From Clostridia bacterium (GTDB lineage Bacteria; Bacillota_E; RBS10-35; JAJYVN01): a stretch of 14,454 bases of DNA. The notes below the pieces were generated by a model that saw only the letters and a list, made by a program, of their open reading frames with translations, had not been told where the DNA came from and did no database searches. Shown piece after piece: positions 1-6,884 of the stretch (position 1 is its first letter; each line of letters begins with the position of its first letter). The position numbers were made by a program, and so were the translations under genes. The stretch covers positions 1-14,454 of the forward strand of contig DAHWHT010000324.1 in NCBI GenBank assembly GCA_027335515.1, read 5' to 3'.

Positions 1-2
1 AC

Positions 3-488
3 TTCGCCAGCGACCGGCGCGGCGGCTGTCCCTCGCTGCCCCAAATATGCGCCGAGGGCACCGTGCTCACTGACCGTTCCGGGCGCGCCGCTGCCCTCAA
101 GAGAGAAGCCGTGGCACTGCTCGCGGAGGGTCCCGATCCCCTGACTGCTACCGAATCCGAGGTGTGGCGGTACCGAATCACAGACCTCTTGGACGACTTG
201 GTGGACGCCACGGGTGCGGAGGGGCTCTTCATTGCCAGCGCGCTCGTGTCCGCAGTTGCCGAATTTCAACTCCGGGTGGTGCGGCACTGGTGGGGACGCG
301 GGAAATGGATGCTGCGCCAGTTGCGGGATTGGGACGCGGATGCCGCCGACGAACTGGTCGCGGCGTGGAGCCGTTTCAGCCAAGTCGGTTCCTCGGACAG
401 GTTGATAGCCTACTGCGACCGGGTGCTCCTGCCGGTTGGAGGGCGGCTCTTCGACGGTTTCGGGCAGGGTCCTCGCATCGGCGGGTAG
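3..488 (+). CDS. Probable nucleotidyltransferase, C-terminal part (5' end outside window)
   Basis: The reading frame is open from the window edge, so the gene very probably begins upstream; the first in-frame GTG is at 63, but residues before it (ending in AEGTVLTDR) look coding. The visible part is mostly helical, with the motif RYRITDLLDDLVDA followed by a long helix and WWGRGKWMLRQLRD. This pattern is typical of the helical C-terminal half of nucleotidyltransferases related to aminoglycoside adenylyltransferases, which transfer a nucleotide to a small substrate or protein. The catalytic GS and D-x-D motifs would lie upstream and cannot be seen, so activity and substrate are unknown. The gene ends at TAG, 42 nt before a small ORF. 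Assignment rests on family resemblance from memory and is moderate. Confidence 0.6.
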   Translation, partial: FASDRRGGCPSLPQICAEGTVLTDRSGRAAALKREAVALLAEGPDPLTATESEVWRYRITDLLDDLVDATGAEGLFIASALVSAVAEFQLRVVRHWWGRGKWMLRQLRDWDADAADELVAAWSRFSQVGSSDRLIAYCDRVLLPVGGRLFDGFGQGPRIGG

Positions 489-530
489 TCTGGGGCTGAC
501 GCGGGTCTCCGACTGACGCAGGAGGGTTCG

Positions 531-635
531 ATGCGCGGGGGAGAGTTGATCGACGTGCACGCGCCAGCGCCAATACTCGACGTGTGGAAACGGTGTGCCG
601 CTGTGCCCGCGGAGACGCTGCCCAAGGTGTTGTAG
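531..635 (+). CDS. Small ORF, 34 aa, unknown
   Basis: This is an ATG-to-TAG ORF preceded by a near-perfect Shine-Dalgarno AGGAGG at 520-525, 5 nt from the ATG. The peptide begins MRGGELIDVHAPAPILDVWK and ends in PKVL; it has no signal peptide and no membrane helix. It lies between the nucleotidyltransferase fragment and the GNAT gene on the same strand. It could be a genuine small protein, a leader peptide, or the start of a gene cut short by mutation. The ribosome binding site is the main evidence; I recognise no family. Confidence 0.4.
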   Translation: MRGGELIDVHAPAPILDVWKRCAAVPAETLPKVL

Positions 636-670
636 CTGCATTCCTTCGCAATTCGGGAGGAGGGAGAGTC

Positions 671-1240
671 GTGAAGGCGGGGGACTCGATGGCGTACACC
701 ATCCGCGACGCGACCCTGGACGACGCACTGGGCATCGCACAGGTGCACGTGACGACTTGGAAGACCAGCTACAGGGGGTTGGTGCCGGACAGCTGCGTGG
801 AATCCCTATCCGTTCCCCTTCGGGCTGAGCGATTGAGGAAGATCCTCGCCGCCAGGGCAGACACCCGCCAGAGCGTCTTTGTTGCGGTATGTGAGGATGC
901 CCAGGTCATCGGGTTCGCCGCTACCGGATCGCAAGGCTCTGCGGGTTCCCCCGATGAGATTGGTGACCCGGATTACGATGCTGAGATTCTCTCCATGTAT
1001 GTCTTGCCCTCGCGCCAACGTCGGGGCGTCGGGACCGCGTTGCTCAGAGCGGTCGCGACGCGCCTGATGGCTGGCGGTGCCCGGTCAGCATTCCTTTGGT
1101 GTTTCGTGTCCGGACCCGCCGTGCCGTTCTACGAAGGCGCGGGCGCCGTGCGGGTGCGAACCAAGGAGGCGTCGATGGACGGCGCCCCGGTCCAAGTCGC
1201 TGGATATGCGTGGACTGACCTCGCGCAGATGCTGCGCTGA
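671..1240 (+). CDS. GNAT-family N-acetyltransferase
   Basis: A 189-residue protein of usual GNAT length. GNAT enzymes transfer the acetyl group of acetyl-CoA to an amine on a small molecule, antibiotic or protein. The N-terminus (YTIRDATLDDALGIAQVHV, then TTWKTSYRGLVPD) is the typical first strand and helices of this superfamily. The acetyl-CoA pyrophosphate-binding motif A is LSMYVLPSRQRRGVGTAL, with R-Q-R-R-G-V-G at residues 115-121. The C-terminal part reads FYEGAGAV, the usual motif B region. I chose GTG 671 because GGAGGAGGGAG ends 3-4 nt upstream; ATG 689 is the alternative and begins at the conserved domain. A GC-rich hairpin follows the stop. Substrate cannot be inferred. Confidence 0.88.
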   Translation: MKAGDSMAYTIRDATLDDALGIAQVHVTTWKTSYRGLVPDSCVESLSVPLRAERLRKILAARADTRQSVFVAVCEDAQVIGFAATGSQGSAGSPDEIGDPDYDAEILSMYVLPSRQRRGVGTALLRAVATRLMAGGARSAFLWCFVSGPAVPFYEGAGAVRVRTKEASMDGAPVQVAGYAWTDLAQMLR

Positions 1241-1268
1241 GGATACGCTCATCTGTGCGGCGTGACCA

Positions 1269-1292
1269 GGGCGGGCCGCCTGCCCGGTTTGT
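1269..1292 (+). terminator. Possible rho-independent terminator after the GNAT gene
   Basis: Bases 1269-1285 form a 7-bp stem (one G-T pair) with a 3-nt loop, followed by GGTTTGT. It lies 29 nt after the acetyltransferase stop codon. The T-run is short and interrupted, so it is a weak candidate. Confidence 0.35.
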
Positions 1293-1394
1293 CAACTTGT
1301 CCTCCCGGTTTTCCCCACGGAACAGGACCATCTGTTCTCCATCCTCTCCCCGGCCCCACACCCTAAACTCTGGCCCCGACCGGTCTCACCGTAT

Positions 1395-1470
1395 TGTGGC
1401 ACGTAGGGCTCGAACCCACGACCGGCTGATTAAGAGTCGCAGCCGGCGCCTTCCAGCAGCCGTGACCGTC
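1395..1470 (-). pseudogene. tRNA-Lys(CTT) remnant with intact 3' half
   Basis: Read on the minus strand, 1403-1419 is a complete T arm (GTGGG, TTCGAGC, CCTAC). 1420-1424 gives the 5-nt variable loop and 1430-1436 gives the anticodon loop CTCTTAA, that is anticodon CTT for lysine. The 3' acceptor strand would be GTGCCAC (1396-1402) with discriminator A and no encoded CCA. The 5' half does not fold correctly. The 5' anticodon strand carries what looks like a 2-nt insertion (GCTGCGA where GCTGA would pair with TCAGC), the D arm is only loosely recognisable, and no matching 5' acceptor strand is found. I read it as a decayed tRNA gene or the attachment-site half of one. Confidence 0.55.
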
Positions 1471-2201
1471 CCCGAAATGCCCGTCTGCCGCGGCTTCGGC
1501 GATCGGAGCAAACTCATGGTCCCCATCCCGCGCGCCCCGTCACGCAAAGTCTAAGGGGAGTTCCATGGATAGCCGCAGGGAGTCGAGCGCCGCACGGATC
1601 CTCCCCGCCGCCCGCGCGGCCTGCTCGCCTGAGACTCGTGGCGCCAGCTATCGAGCGGGCGGGCTACGGGGGGCATTACGCCAATGTCGACCGCCCGCGG
1701 CGCGGCCTACCGCGACCGCGCCGACACCCCGCGGTACCGCGCCGGGGTCGAATCTACCCGCAGCGGTGGTACCGCTCGTCGCTTTAAGTTCGCGTTGTGC
1801 GACATTTTAGACAAGGCAGGACTTTCCATCCAGGCGGCCGCCAGGCAGGGTACCGCCGGGGCGGCACTATGGCTTGGCGGATGACCCGCTTCGGGCCGTT
1901 TGATCCGACCGAGAGCGATCAGGTTTGGCAGAAGACCGTGCGTGCGTGGACTCGGGACCTGGATCCGCTGGGCTCACGGGCAGGGAGTCGACCACGTCGG
2001 GGATGTGGACCGGCCTGTGATTCTGGCCGTTCTGGCCCGATGCCAGGATGAGCTGAGATATGCCGAGAAGCGCCGGCCCACCCGGCGATCGAGGCAATCG
2101 GCGCAGACGCTCGCGATCAATGCCGAATGCACGGATGGCCGGTTGGGTCGGTAGATGGAAGCGGACGGCACACCTACGATCGGTTTTCCGAAGCGACCAT
2201 C
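1471..2201. other. Poorly coding stretch, probably decayed DNA
   Basis: I see no convincing gene in these 731 bases. A decent ribosome binding site (AAGGGGAG, 1552-1559) precedes ATG 1565, but the resulting 81-residue ORF is low-complexity and unlike any family I know. Protein-like segments appear in successive frames: VAPAIERAGYGGHYANVD (about 1635-1690), RFKFALCDILDKAG (about 1780-1825), MTRFGPFDPTESDQVWQK (about 1880-1935) and PVILAVLARCQDELRYAEKR (about 2010-2070). This is the pattern of one or more frameshifted old genes. A T-box-like word lies at 1762-1776. Confidence 0.4.
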
Positions 2202-3185
2202 TTACTCACAGCTCTTGGCGCCCACCTTCGGGGGCGGACCATCTGGGTGCGTGTCGAGAAACAATGCAATCTCGTGCAGCACGATGTCAGAATGGCCAAC
2301 CAAAGCATGACCGCCGGTTGGAAAGATAATGGTCCTGCCGTCGCGCACGCTGGCGGCGATATACTTCGCCCGATCGGCCGTGCCAAACCGATCGTCTTGG
2401 GCGCTGATCGCCAGGACCGGACAGGAGATCTTCTCGATCGCATACGGCTCGTACGCCGCAGCAGTCCCAATGTCAAACGTCATCCCTCCAAACCGTGAGC
2501 TCACCGGCAGGAGGTGTTGCAGAACTCCCTGCACGCGTGCCTTCTCGTTGGGCTCTGCGGTGCGCACAATTGCAGCGTCTGTGCCGAGGATCATCCGAGT
2601 CATGCCACCAGGCATGAGCGGCATCAGTTTCAGCGCTGCCCAGGCCACGAAATCGGAGTTAATGATTGCCCTAACGACGGCACCGCCGTGGATGGATGTC
2701 CCTGCCGGCAAGTAATCGGCGGGAACGAGGAGCATCAGTGCCCGGCAGCGGTTCGGATGACGGATGGCGAATTGTATGGATGACCAAGCGCCGGCAGAGA
2801 TGCCGACCACAACGACCCGCTCGAGGCCAAGATGGTTGAGGAGTTTGGCATAGGCATCGGCCTGCATCGCAGTCGTAGGGTTGCTGGGCAGGCTCGATCC
2901 CAGATAGCCAAACCGCGATGGAGCGATGATCCGATAGCCGTGGCTGGCCAACGCGCCGGTCATGTGCAGGGCCTGATCAAAGCCGCCGCCTGCGCCGTGC
3001 ACGCTCAGCACCGGCTCACCCTCTCCCAGCACGGCGTATTCCAACGTGCCAAACGATGCCTCGGTCATGGTGCTGCGGCCAACGAGACGGGCGCGGGCGC
3101 GGATCAGATCACGCACAAAGATTGCGTAGACGCCAGCGACGGCCACCGTGAGGGCTGCGAGGACACCGAGAACGGTCCGGTGCAT
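2202..3185 (-). CDS. Alpha/beta hydrolase with N-terminal membrane anchor
   Basis: A 327-residue alpha/beta-hydrolase-fold protein. The N-terminus (VLGVLAALTVAVAGVYAIFV) is a single hydrophobic segment without a clear cleavage site, so the enzyme is probably anchored facing outside. The oxyanion region is HGAGGGFDQ; the nucleophile elbow is G-I-S130-A-G; the acid is D264 or D265 (AQDDRFG) and the catalytic histidine is H293 (GGHALVGH). These make a complete catalytic triad, consistent with an esterase, lipase or related hydrolase of unknown substrate. I chose ATG 3185 because the preceding frame is non-protein-like and GGGAG lies 9 nt upstream on the minus strand. The open frame extends much further upstream, which is a GC-rich artefact. 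It is isolated and opposite to its neighbours, and its sequence looks less GC-rich than the right-hand operon, which may point to separate acquisition. Confidence 0.88.
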   Translation of the reverse strand: MHRTVLGVLAALTVAVAGVYAIFVRDLIRARARLVGRSTMTEASFGTLEYAVLGEGEPVLSVHGAGGGFDQALHMTGALASHGYRIIAPSRFGYLGSSLPSNPTTAMQADAYAKLLNHLGLERVVVVGISAGAWSSIQFAIRHPNRCRALMLLVPADYLPAGTSIHGGAVVRAIINSDFVAWAALKLMPLMPGGMTRMILGTDAAIVRTAEPNEKARVQGVLQHLLPVSSRFGGMTFDIGTAAAYEPYAIEKISCPVLAISAQDDRFGTADRAKYIAASVRDGRTIIFPTGGHALVGHSDIVLHEIALFLDTHPDGPPPKVGAKSCE

Positions 3186-4006
3186 GAGCGTTTTGCTCCC
3201 AACTTGCGCCCTTGAGGGTCTGCCGAACCGGCTGGCCGCACCGGGAAGCGACACATGGCGAGAGACGGCCGTCTTTCCGAGAACCGTGCCCTTCCGGTAA
3301 CGGTCTCTGCCGTATGCCGACGCACGCGCCAGGGCCGGGGGGCGCGTGGCGTTCCTGGTTGCCGCCCGCGTCCAGCGCACCGGTTCACCACCCGGGGGGG
3401 GCGTCCCTGCGTCGGCAGGTGCCTGGGGGAAGGGGAACCGTGGGCGCCACCCGGTCTTCCCGCCGGGCCGCGGCCGCGGGTGCGGATGGGTTCGCATGTC
3501 AACGACGTGCAGCGGGTGGGGTCGGTCCGCTCGCGGAAGGGACCGGCGGTTCGGAGACGGTGGCGATGCGCCCCAGGCGGGGGATCTGCGGCCTGGACCA
3601 CGGCAACCCTGGCCCCGGTTGTGCTGACCTACCCTGATGTTTCGTCGGGACGATGGCGCGCATGTTGATGCGGTTCGTAGACGGCGACCGAGGCACAACC
3701 GCTGGATAAAGGGTTCATCGCGAGACCGGCCACCGCCTGCGCATGCCCCTCGCCAGCATCCCGGACACCGGTGCGCCGCCGGCGTCCCCGCGCCCGTCTC
3801 CCTTGATCCGCTCATTTCCGACCCGCTCTTTCCAAGCACCCCCGTCCTCAAAGTCCACAGGATCTGGGAGTACCCCGTTCAGGGTCCGCCTCACACGCTG
3901 GGCGCGTGGCTTCCCGATCCGGTGGTATTCCACCCACGGGGGGCGAAGGTGGTAGGCGTCCAAACTGCAGCCGACCGCATCCCGGCCGCAGATTCTCGTC
4001 GGTAAT
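3186..4006. other. 0.8 kb without a convincing gene
   Basis: Several long open frames exist here on both strands, but they result from high GC and lack domain-like sequence. The best coding-like piece is on the plus strand at about 3785-4005. It includes SLDPLISDPLFPSTPVLKVH and then LGAWLPDPVVFHPRGAKVVG, ending at a TAA, without a start codon or ribosome binding site nearby. It could be a relic of a gene. The overlapping minus-strand frame (3715-4026) is also open, so the strand is not certain. I see no RNA gene or strong terminator. Confidence 0.3.
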
Positions 4007-4671
4007 TTACCGGGCTGACATCTCACGAGGGGGTGGCGAGGTGCCTCGGGGAGCGCCCTTGCCCGTGCGGGTTGATGAAGAGGTCGTCCGGGATTTCTGC
4101 GTCAGGAACGATGTCGGCGAACTTGCTTTGTTCGTGACACCTCCGGTAAGAACAGCGGCTCCGCCGTTGATGGCCAGCAGTTTGACGTGATCGATCCCAC
4201 CGGGAACGTGAACATAGCGCACGGGAATGCCGGCGGGCGCGAGTTGCCGCCCGGAGACAGCGCTCTGACGTTCGGTGGCGTCCAATAGAACCTTGACGGA
4301 CGCGCCCCGCTTGTGCGCAGCGATTAGAGCATGTATCAGCGCAGGGTTTCCAAGCTCATACATCGCCAGGTCGATATTCGATGCACAGGTGATGTACTGG
4401 GCAGCACGCGCGGGAACTTGGGTGGGCAGCACAAGCGCTGCCGACGCGGGGGAGCGCAAGACTGGGCAACCGCCGTCGGTACCTGGACGGGGGCGGGATT
4501 GGCGGGAGTGGTCTTTGGCGCCGGGATGACCTTGACCGAAGCGCGGGACGACCGGGCGTACGCGACTTTGGTCGAGGCGCGAGAAGGGGTCGTCGCAGCA
4601 ATGCCAGCGTCCTTGGCCGAGCCACATCCGGCGATCAGGGCCAGGCTGGCGATAACCAACGGATAAGCCAC
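4007..4671 (-). pseudogene. Frameshifted lipoprotein with phospholipase D-like domain
   Basis: The protein is spread over three frames. The first (from GTG 4671) gives a lipoprotein signal, LVIASLALIAGC with lipobox I-A-G-C16, then a Pro/Ala-rich linker. The second, from about 4440 down, gives a phospholipase D-type half domain: YITCASNIDLAMYELG, then ALIHALIAAHKRGASVKVLL, and the H-x-K of the HKD motif in IDHVKLLAING followed by AAVLTGG. Beyond about 4142 the most protein-like reading moves to a third frame (SKFADIVPDAEIPDDLFINP, ending at a TGA at 4023-4025). Intact HKD enzymes need two such motifs or a dimer and hydrolyse phosphodiester bonds. Here two shifts break the gene, and the true start may be ATG 4697 in yet another frame (MSVSPRPLSRTW gives the missing basic n-region). 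Sequencing error is a less likely alternative. Confidence 0.65.
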
Positions 4672-4877
4672 GTTCGGCTCAACGGGCGGGGAGACACAGA
4701 CATCACCTCACGCACTGGAGGTCTAACGGGATTAGCTGTTCGTGCAAGGGTGCGACGCCCGCGAAGTCTTGGTGGAATGCACGGCCCGGGTCTGCCAGAA
4801 CGTCGCTCGAAACGTATGGCCAGAAAGTTGGCTTGTGTCGGTCGGTTTCGGCGCGGTTCGGCAAGATACAGAGCCCC

Positions 4878-5096
4878 TTGACGTGCGACAACGAGGCACA
4901 GAGGACGCACAAAGAGGTCCGCGACCTAATCCGGCGGCTCCGTGAGCAGGGGTTTGAGGTTGTTGACAAGGGAGTTGCGCACCCGAAGGTGTATAAGGAC
5001 GTCCAGTTACTGACCACACTGGCCAGCACGCCCTCGGACATCCGCTCGTTGAAGAACGCCGTCAGCAATCTTCGCCGCCATGGGTACCGGGGATAA
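4878..5096 (+). CDS. HicA-like small protein
   Basis: A 72-residue protein if started at TTG 4878. It reads NEAQRTHKEVRDLIRRLREQ, then GFEVVDKGVAHPKVYKD, and ends TPSDIRSLKNAVSNLRRHGY. The order helix, strand with G-x-x-H-P, strands, and helix with a final GY resembles the small dsRBD-like fold of HicA toxins, whose histidine is catalytic in mRNA cleavage. Similar proteins are common in actinobacterial phages and integrative elements, where toxicity is not established. No HicB-like partner follows. No ATG or GTG exists in the conserved part, so the TTG is the best guess; TTG 4833 is an alternative. It heads a tight three-gene cluster, 13 nt before the next gene. Confidence 0.6.
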   Translation: MTCDNEAQRTHKEVRDLIRRLREQGFEVVDKGVAHPKVYKDVQLLTTLASTPSDIRSLKNAVSNLRRHGYRG

Positions 5097-5109
5097 GGGG
5101 GAGATGGCC

Positions 5110-5418
5110 ATGGATTATCTGGTGGACATCACAATCAGGGTGGGCGAGGTTGCGCGAGACGAAACCATTGGGGATCGGCTCCTCACCACCATGGAAAGTC
5201 AGGGTGCTGCGGTTGGAGGAGTGTACCAGGGCGAGAGTGCTAAGGGGCTCATCACGTGCCACCTGCTCGTCGCAGCGCCCGATCCTGTGGCTGCGGCTAG
5301 CATCGCACGGACGGCCGTTGCCACCGCATGGAGCAAGGTGTCCACAGGTAGCCTTGTGGCAGTAGCCGGGATCTCAGTCGAGGAAGCCGACCGCGAAGAG
5401 GCGGCGGCACTCGCGTGA
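5110..5418 (+). CDS. Hypothetical 102-residue protein of small-gene module
   Basis: I do not recognise a named family. The sequence starts MDYLVDITIRVGEVARDETI and ends SVEEADREEAAALA. The alternation of predicted strands and helices (YLVDITIRV, helix, GLITCHLLVAA, helix, VAVAGISV) suggests a compact alpha/beta fold, perhaps ferredoxin-like. No signal peptide or membrane helix is seen. ATG 5110 is preferred because AGGGGGAG lies 6 nt upstream; ATG 5104 would leave no spacing. It sits 13 nt after the HicA-like gene, and its stop overlaps the start of the next gene (TGATG). All three are therefore probably co-transcribed and translationally coupled. It could be the antitoxin-like or regulatory partner of the HicA-like protein, but that is inference from position only. 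Confidence 0.65.
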   Translation: MDYLVDITIRVGEVARDETIGDRLLTTMESQGAAVGGVYQGESAKGLITCHLLVAAPDPVAAASIARTAVATAWSKVSTGSLVAVAGISVEEADREEAAALA

Positions 5419-5627
5419 TGGACGAGTTTGTGACCGGAGCGGAGATTGGGCGCCGACTCGGCGTTTCCCGCGAGCGCGTCCGCCAATGGGCCGCCCACCC
5501 TAGCCTACGCTTTCCACCCGATCTCGGGCGATTCGGCACGGTCCGGCTTTGGCGTTGGGCTGAGGTTGAACGCTGGGCACGGGAACGGACCGAACATCGC
5601 CAGCGCGTGCATTCCGCGCGGTTGTGA
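5418..5627 (+). CDS. Helix-turn-helix DNA-binding protein, excisionase/MerR-like
   Basis: A 69-residue protein. The segment VTGAEIGRRLGVSRERVRQW is a clear helix-turn-helix, followed by a wing-like part with FGTVRLWRWAEVERWARE. That arrangement is typical of excisionase (Xis/AlpA) and MerR-type winged helices that read a marker residue and then an aromatic 'W..EVE.W' helix. Such proteins direct excision of integrative elements or regulate small operons. The start ATG overlaps the previous stop by one base; GTG 5415, giving a 4-nt GTGA overlap, is equally possible. Together with the HicA-like gene this suggests phage or integrative-element cargo. No integrase is present in the window. Confidence 0.75.
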   Translation: MDEFVTGAEIGRRLGVSRERVRQWAAHPSLRFPPDLGRFGTVRLWRWAEVERWARERTEHRQRVHSARL

Positions 5628-5728
5628 CCTTCGCGCCAAGAGGACATGTCTTGGGCGGGCCCCCGCCGCCACCGTCGGAGGTGGGCCGACGGGCCACCAA
5701 AACTGACCCCCATTTCGGACACCCGGTG

Positions 5729-5755
5729 GGGGCGCCGCATCAGGGGCGCCGCATC
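5729..5755. repeat. Tandem 14-nt direct repeat (two copies)
   Basis: GGGGCGCCGCATC occurs at 5729-5741 and again at 5743-5755, so the unit repeats every 14 nt. Each copy holds the palindrome GGCGCC. It lies about 100 nt after the helix-turn-helix gene and could be a protein-binding site, but I cannot show this. Confidence 0.5.
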
Positions 5756-5851
5756 TGCCGTCGAACCGTGTCCTTGGCGGCTTTGTTCGGGTTTCCCTCT
5801 CCCCGCCGCGGGTGCGTGGCGGCAGCCGGAGTTGATCCGGCGGGGGGAGGG

Positions 5852-5944
5852 ATGCGGTCGCACGTGTATGCCCTGGTGCTCGTCGTGCCGTTGGGCGCGC
5901 TGGCCCGTTGGCTGCGGCGGCGCCGCAAGACGAAAAAGCAGTAG
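5852..5944 (+). CDS. Possible 30-residue membrane peptide
   Basis: An ATG-to-TAG ORF encoding a short peptide with one hydrophobic stretch (VYALVLVVPLGALARW) and a strongly basic tail (LRRRRKTKKQ). That is the layout of a single-pass membrane peptide with its C-terminus inside. A purine run GGGGGGAGGG lies directly upstream, but its spacing to ATG 5852 is too short to be ideal. Short basic membrane peptides of this kind are common in phages. A hairpin with a GCGA tetraloop starts at the stop codon. The open frame extends upstream to 5624, but that part is proline-rich and unlike a protein. Confidence 0.35.
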   Translation: MRSHVYALVLVVPLGALARWLRRRRKTKKQ

Positions 5945-5963
5945 GCCCCCCGCGAGGGGAGCC
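5944..5963 (+). terminator. GC hairpin with GCGA tetraloop
   Basis: The stem pairs 5944-5946 with 5961-5963 and 5948-5951 with 5956-5959, with one C/A mismatch and loop GCGA. It begins at the stop of the small peptide ORF. No T-run follows, so it may act only as an RNA-stabilising or pausing hairpin. Confidence 0.3.
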
Positions 5964-6328
5964 GACTACTCCAAGTTGGTGGCCTGACACCCGGCTTCGC
6001 ACCGCCCAGGTCGCATTGGGCGCCGCCGCGGCAGGCCCGGCAGTGATGCCGGGCTTCGCCGTCCCCGGTAGTGTACCACGCTCGACGGTGGACTCCTGCG
6101 CCGGGTGTTCAGTCCGCCTCGCGAAGCATCCGGACAACCGTCGCCCGGCCGATGCTGAGCCGCCGCACTGAGCGATGCGCGCCGCACCCCATCGTACGCA
6201 GTAACGCTACAGGAGATTTTCGACCGCAATCGCCAAAAGGCTTCCATTTGGAGCAGGAACCCAGTTCTTGGCGAGGAAGGCTCCAACGAGTAGTGGCAAG
6301 ACGCTTTCGCCTTCGAGGAGGTACGCCC
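5964..6328. other. Intergenic stretch with perfect hairpin
   Basis: No gene is seen here. GCCCGGCA at 6035-6042 and TGCCGGGC at 6047-6054 form a perfect 8-bp inverted repeat around a GTGA loop, followed by TTCGCC. It could be a terminator without T-run or a regulator site. The promoter of the downstream zinc-ribbon/TM2 gene must lie in this stretch or further upstream, but no good -35/-10 pair stands out. Confidence 0.4.
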
Positions 6329-6688
6329 GTGGGAGCGACAAGTGGCTCGGGCGCGGGTGACAAGACGTTCTGTCGGGCATGCGGCAAAGAAATCGATCCA
6401 AGGGCCGCCGTTTGCCCCTCCTGTGGTGTCGCCACCGGTCTAGGAGCAATACCGGGATCTCGACCGCCCGACATTAGTGACAAATCCTGGATCGTTGCTT
6501 TGCTCCTGTCGGTCTTCCTCGGTGGTTTGGGCGTGGACAGGTTTTATCTTGGCAAGATCGGCACGGGCATCCTCAAGCTCGTCACTCTGGGCGGGCTCGG
6601 CATATGGTGGCTCATCGATCTGATCATCATTGCGGCTGGCGGCGCCAGGGATGGAGAGGGAAAGCGCGTCGCACAAAGCGCTGGTTGA
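6329..6688 (+). CDS. Zinc-ribbon and TM2-domain membrane protein
   Basis: A 119-residue protein. Residues 15-32 form a zinc ribbon, C15-RA-C18 and C29-PS-C32, with exactly 10 residues between the pairs. Residues 52-112 are a TM2 domain: helix one WIVALLLSVFLGGLGV, the conserved DRFYLG loop (70-75), and helix two ILKLVTLGGLGIWWLIDLII. TM2 proteins are small two-helix membrane proteins of mostly unknown role, often fused to zinc ribbons in bacteria. GTG 6329 is fixed by AGGAGGT at 6315-6321, 7 nt upstream. It precedes the large membrane/ABC operon by 196 nt. Its zinc ribbon has the same spacing as the ones in the ABC fusion and the second membrane protein, so I consider it part of the same functional set. 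Confidence 0.85.
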   Translation: MGATSGSGAGDKTFCRACGKEIDPRAAVCPSCGVATGLGAIPGSRPPDISDKSWIVALLLSVFLGGLGVDRFYLGKIGTGILKLVTLGGLGIWWLIDLIIIAAGGARDGEGKRVAQSAG

Positions 6689-6884
6689 CTCCGGTCCGCA
6701 TAGCGCGGTTGCCGGCGTTCGACCAAGCCTTTGGCCCTTCGGGTCCGTCTCTGTGCTGAGGAGCCGAGTCGCTTTTTGACGCGACGACGCTCGTGCCCCT
6801 GGACGGCCCGGCCGACCGGGATGTCGGTCATAGCGGGGCATCGCCCCAACGACGCCGAGGGCCATCACGGAGAGGCGACGCAAA

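Noticed and set aside
2202..3851. Full 549-residue open frame on the minus strand containing the hydrolase
   Set aside because: The first 222 codons are Arg/Pro/Gly-rich and not protein-like; ATG 3185 has a ribosome binding site and begins directly with the membrane anchor.
3637..4005. 122-residue plus-strand ORF
   Set aside because: Only its last roughly 75 residues look coding; there is no ribosome binding site and no family resemblance. It is mentioned only as a possible relic.
4742..4945. 67-residue plus-strand ORF starting at GTG (REVLVECTARVCQNVARNVW in its first half)
   Set aside because: The first half looks somewhat protein-like, but there is no clear ribosome binding site and the end overlaps the better-supported HicA-like gene in another frame. 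It may be a relic.
4962..5000. Promoter-like TTGACA and TATAAG inside the HicA-like gene
   Set aside because: The spacing is 23 nt rather than about 17, and the site lies inside a coding region.
5624..5944. Longer 106-residue version of the small membrane peptide
   Set aside because: The upstream part is proline-rich, spans the tandem repeat and lacks a start with a ribosome binding site.
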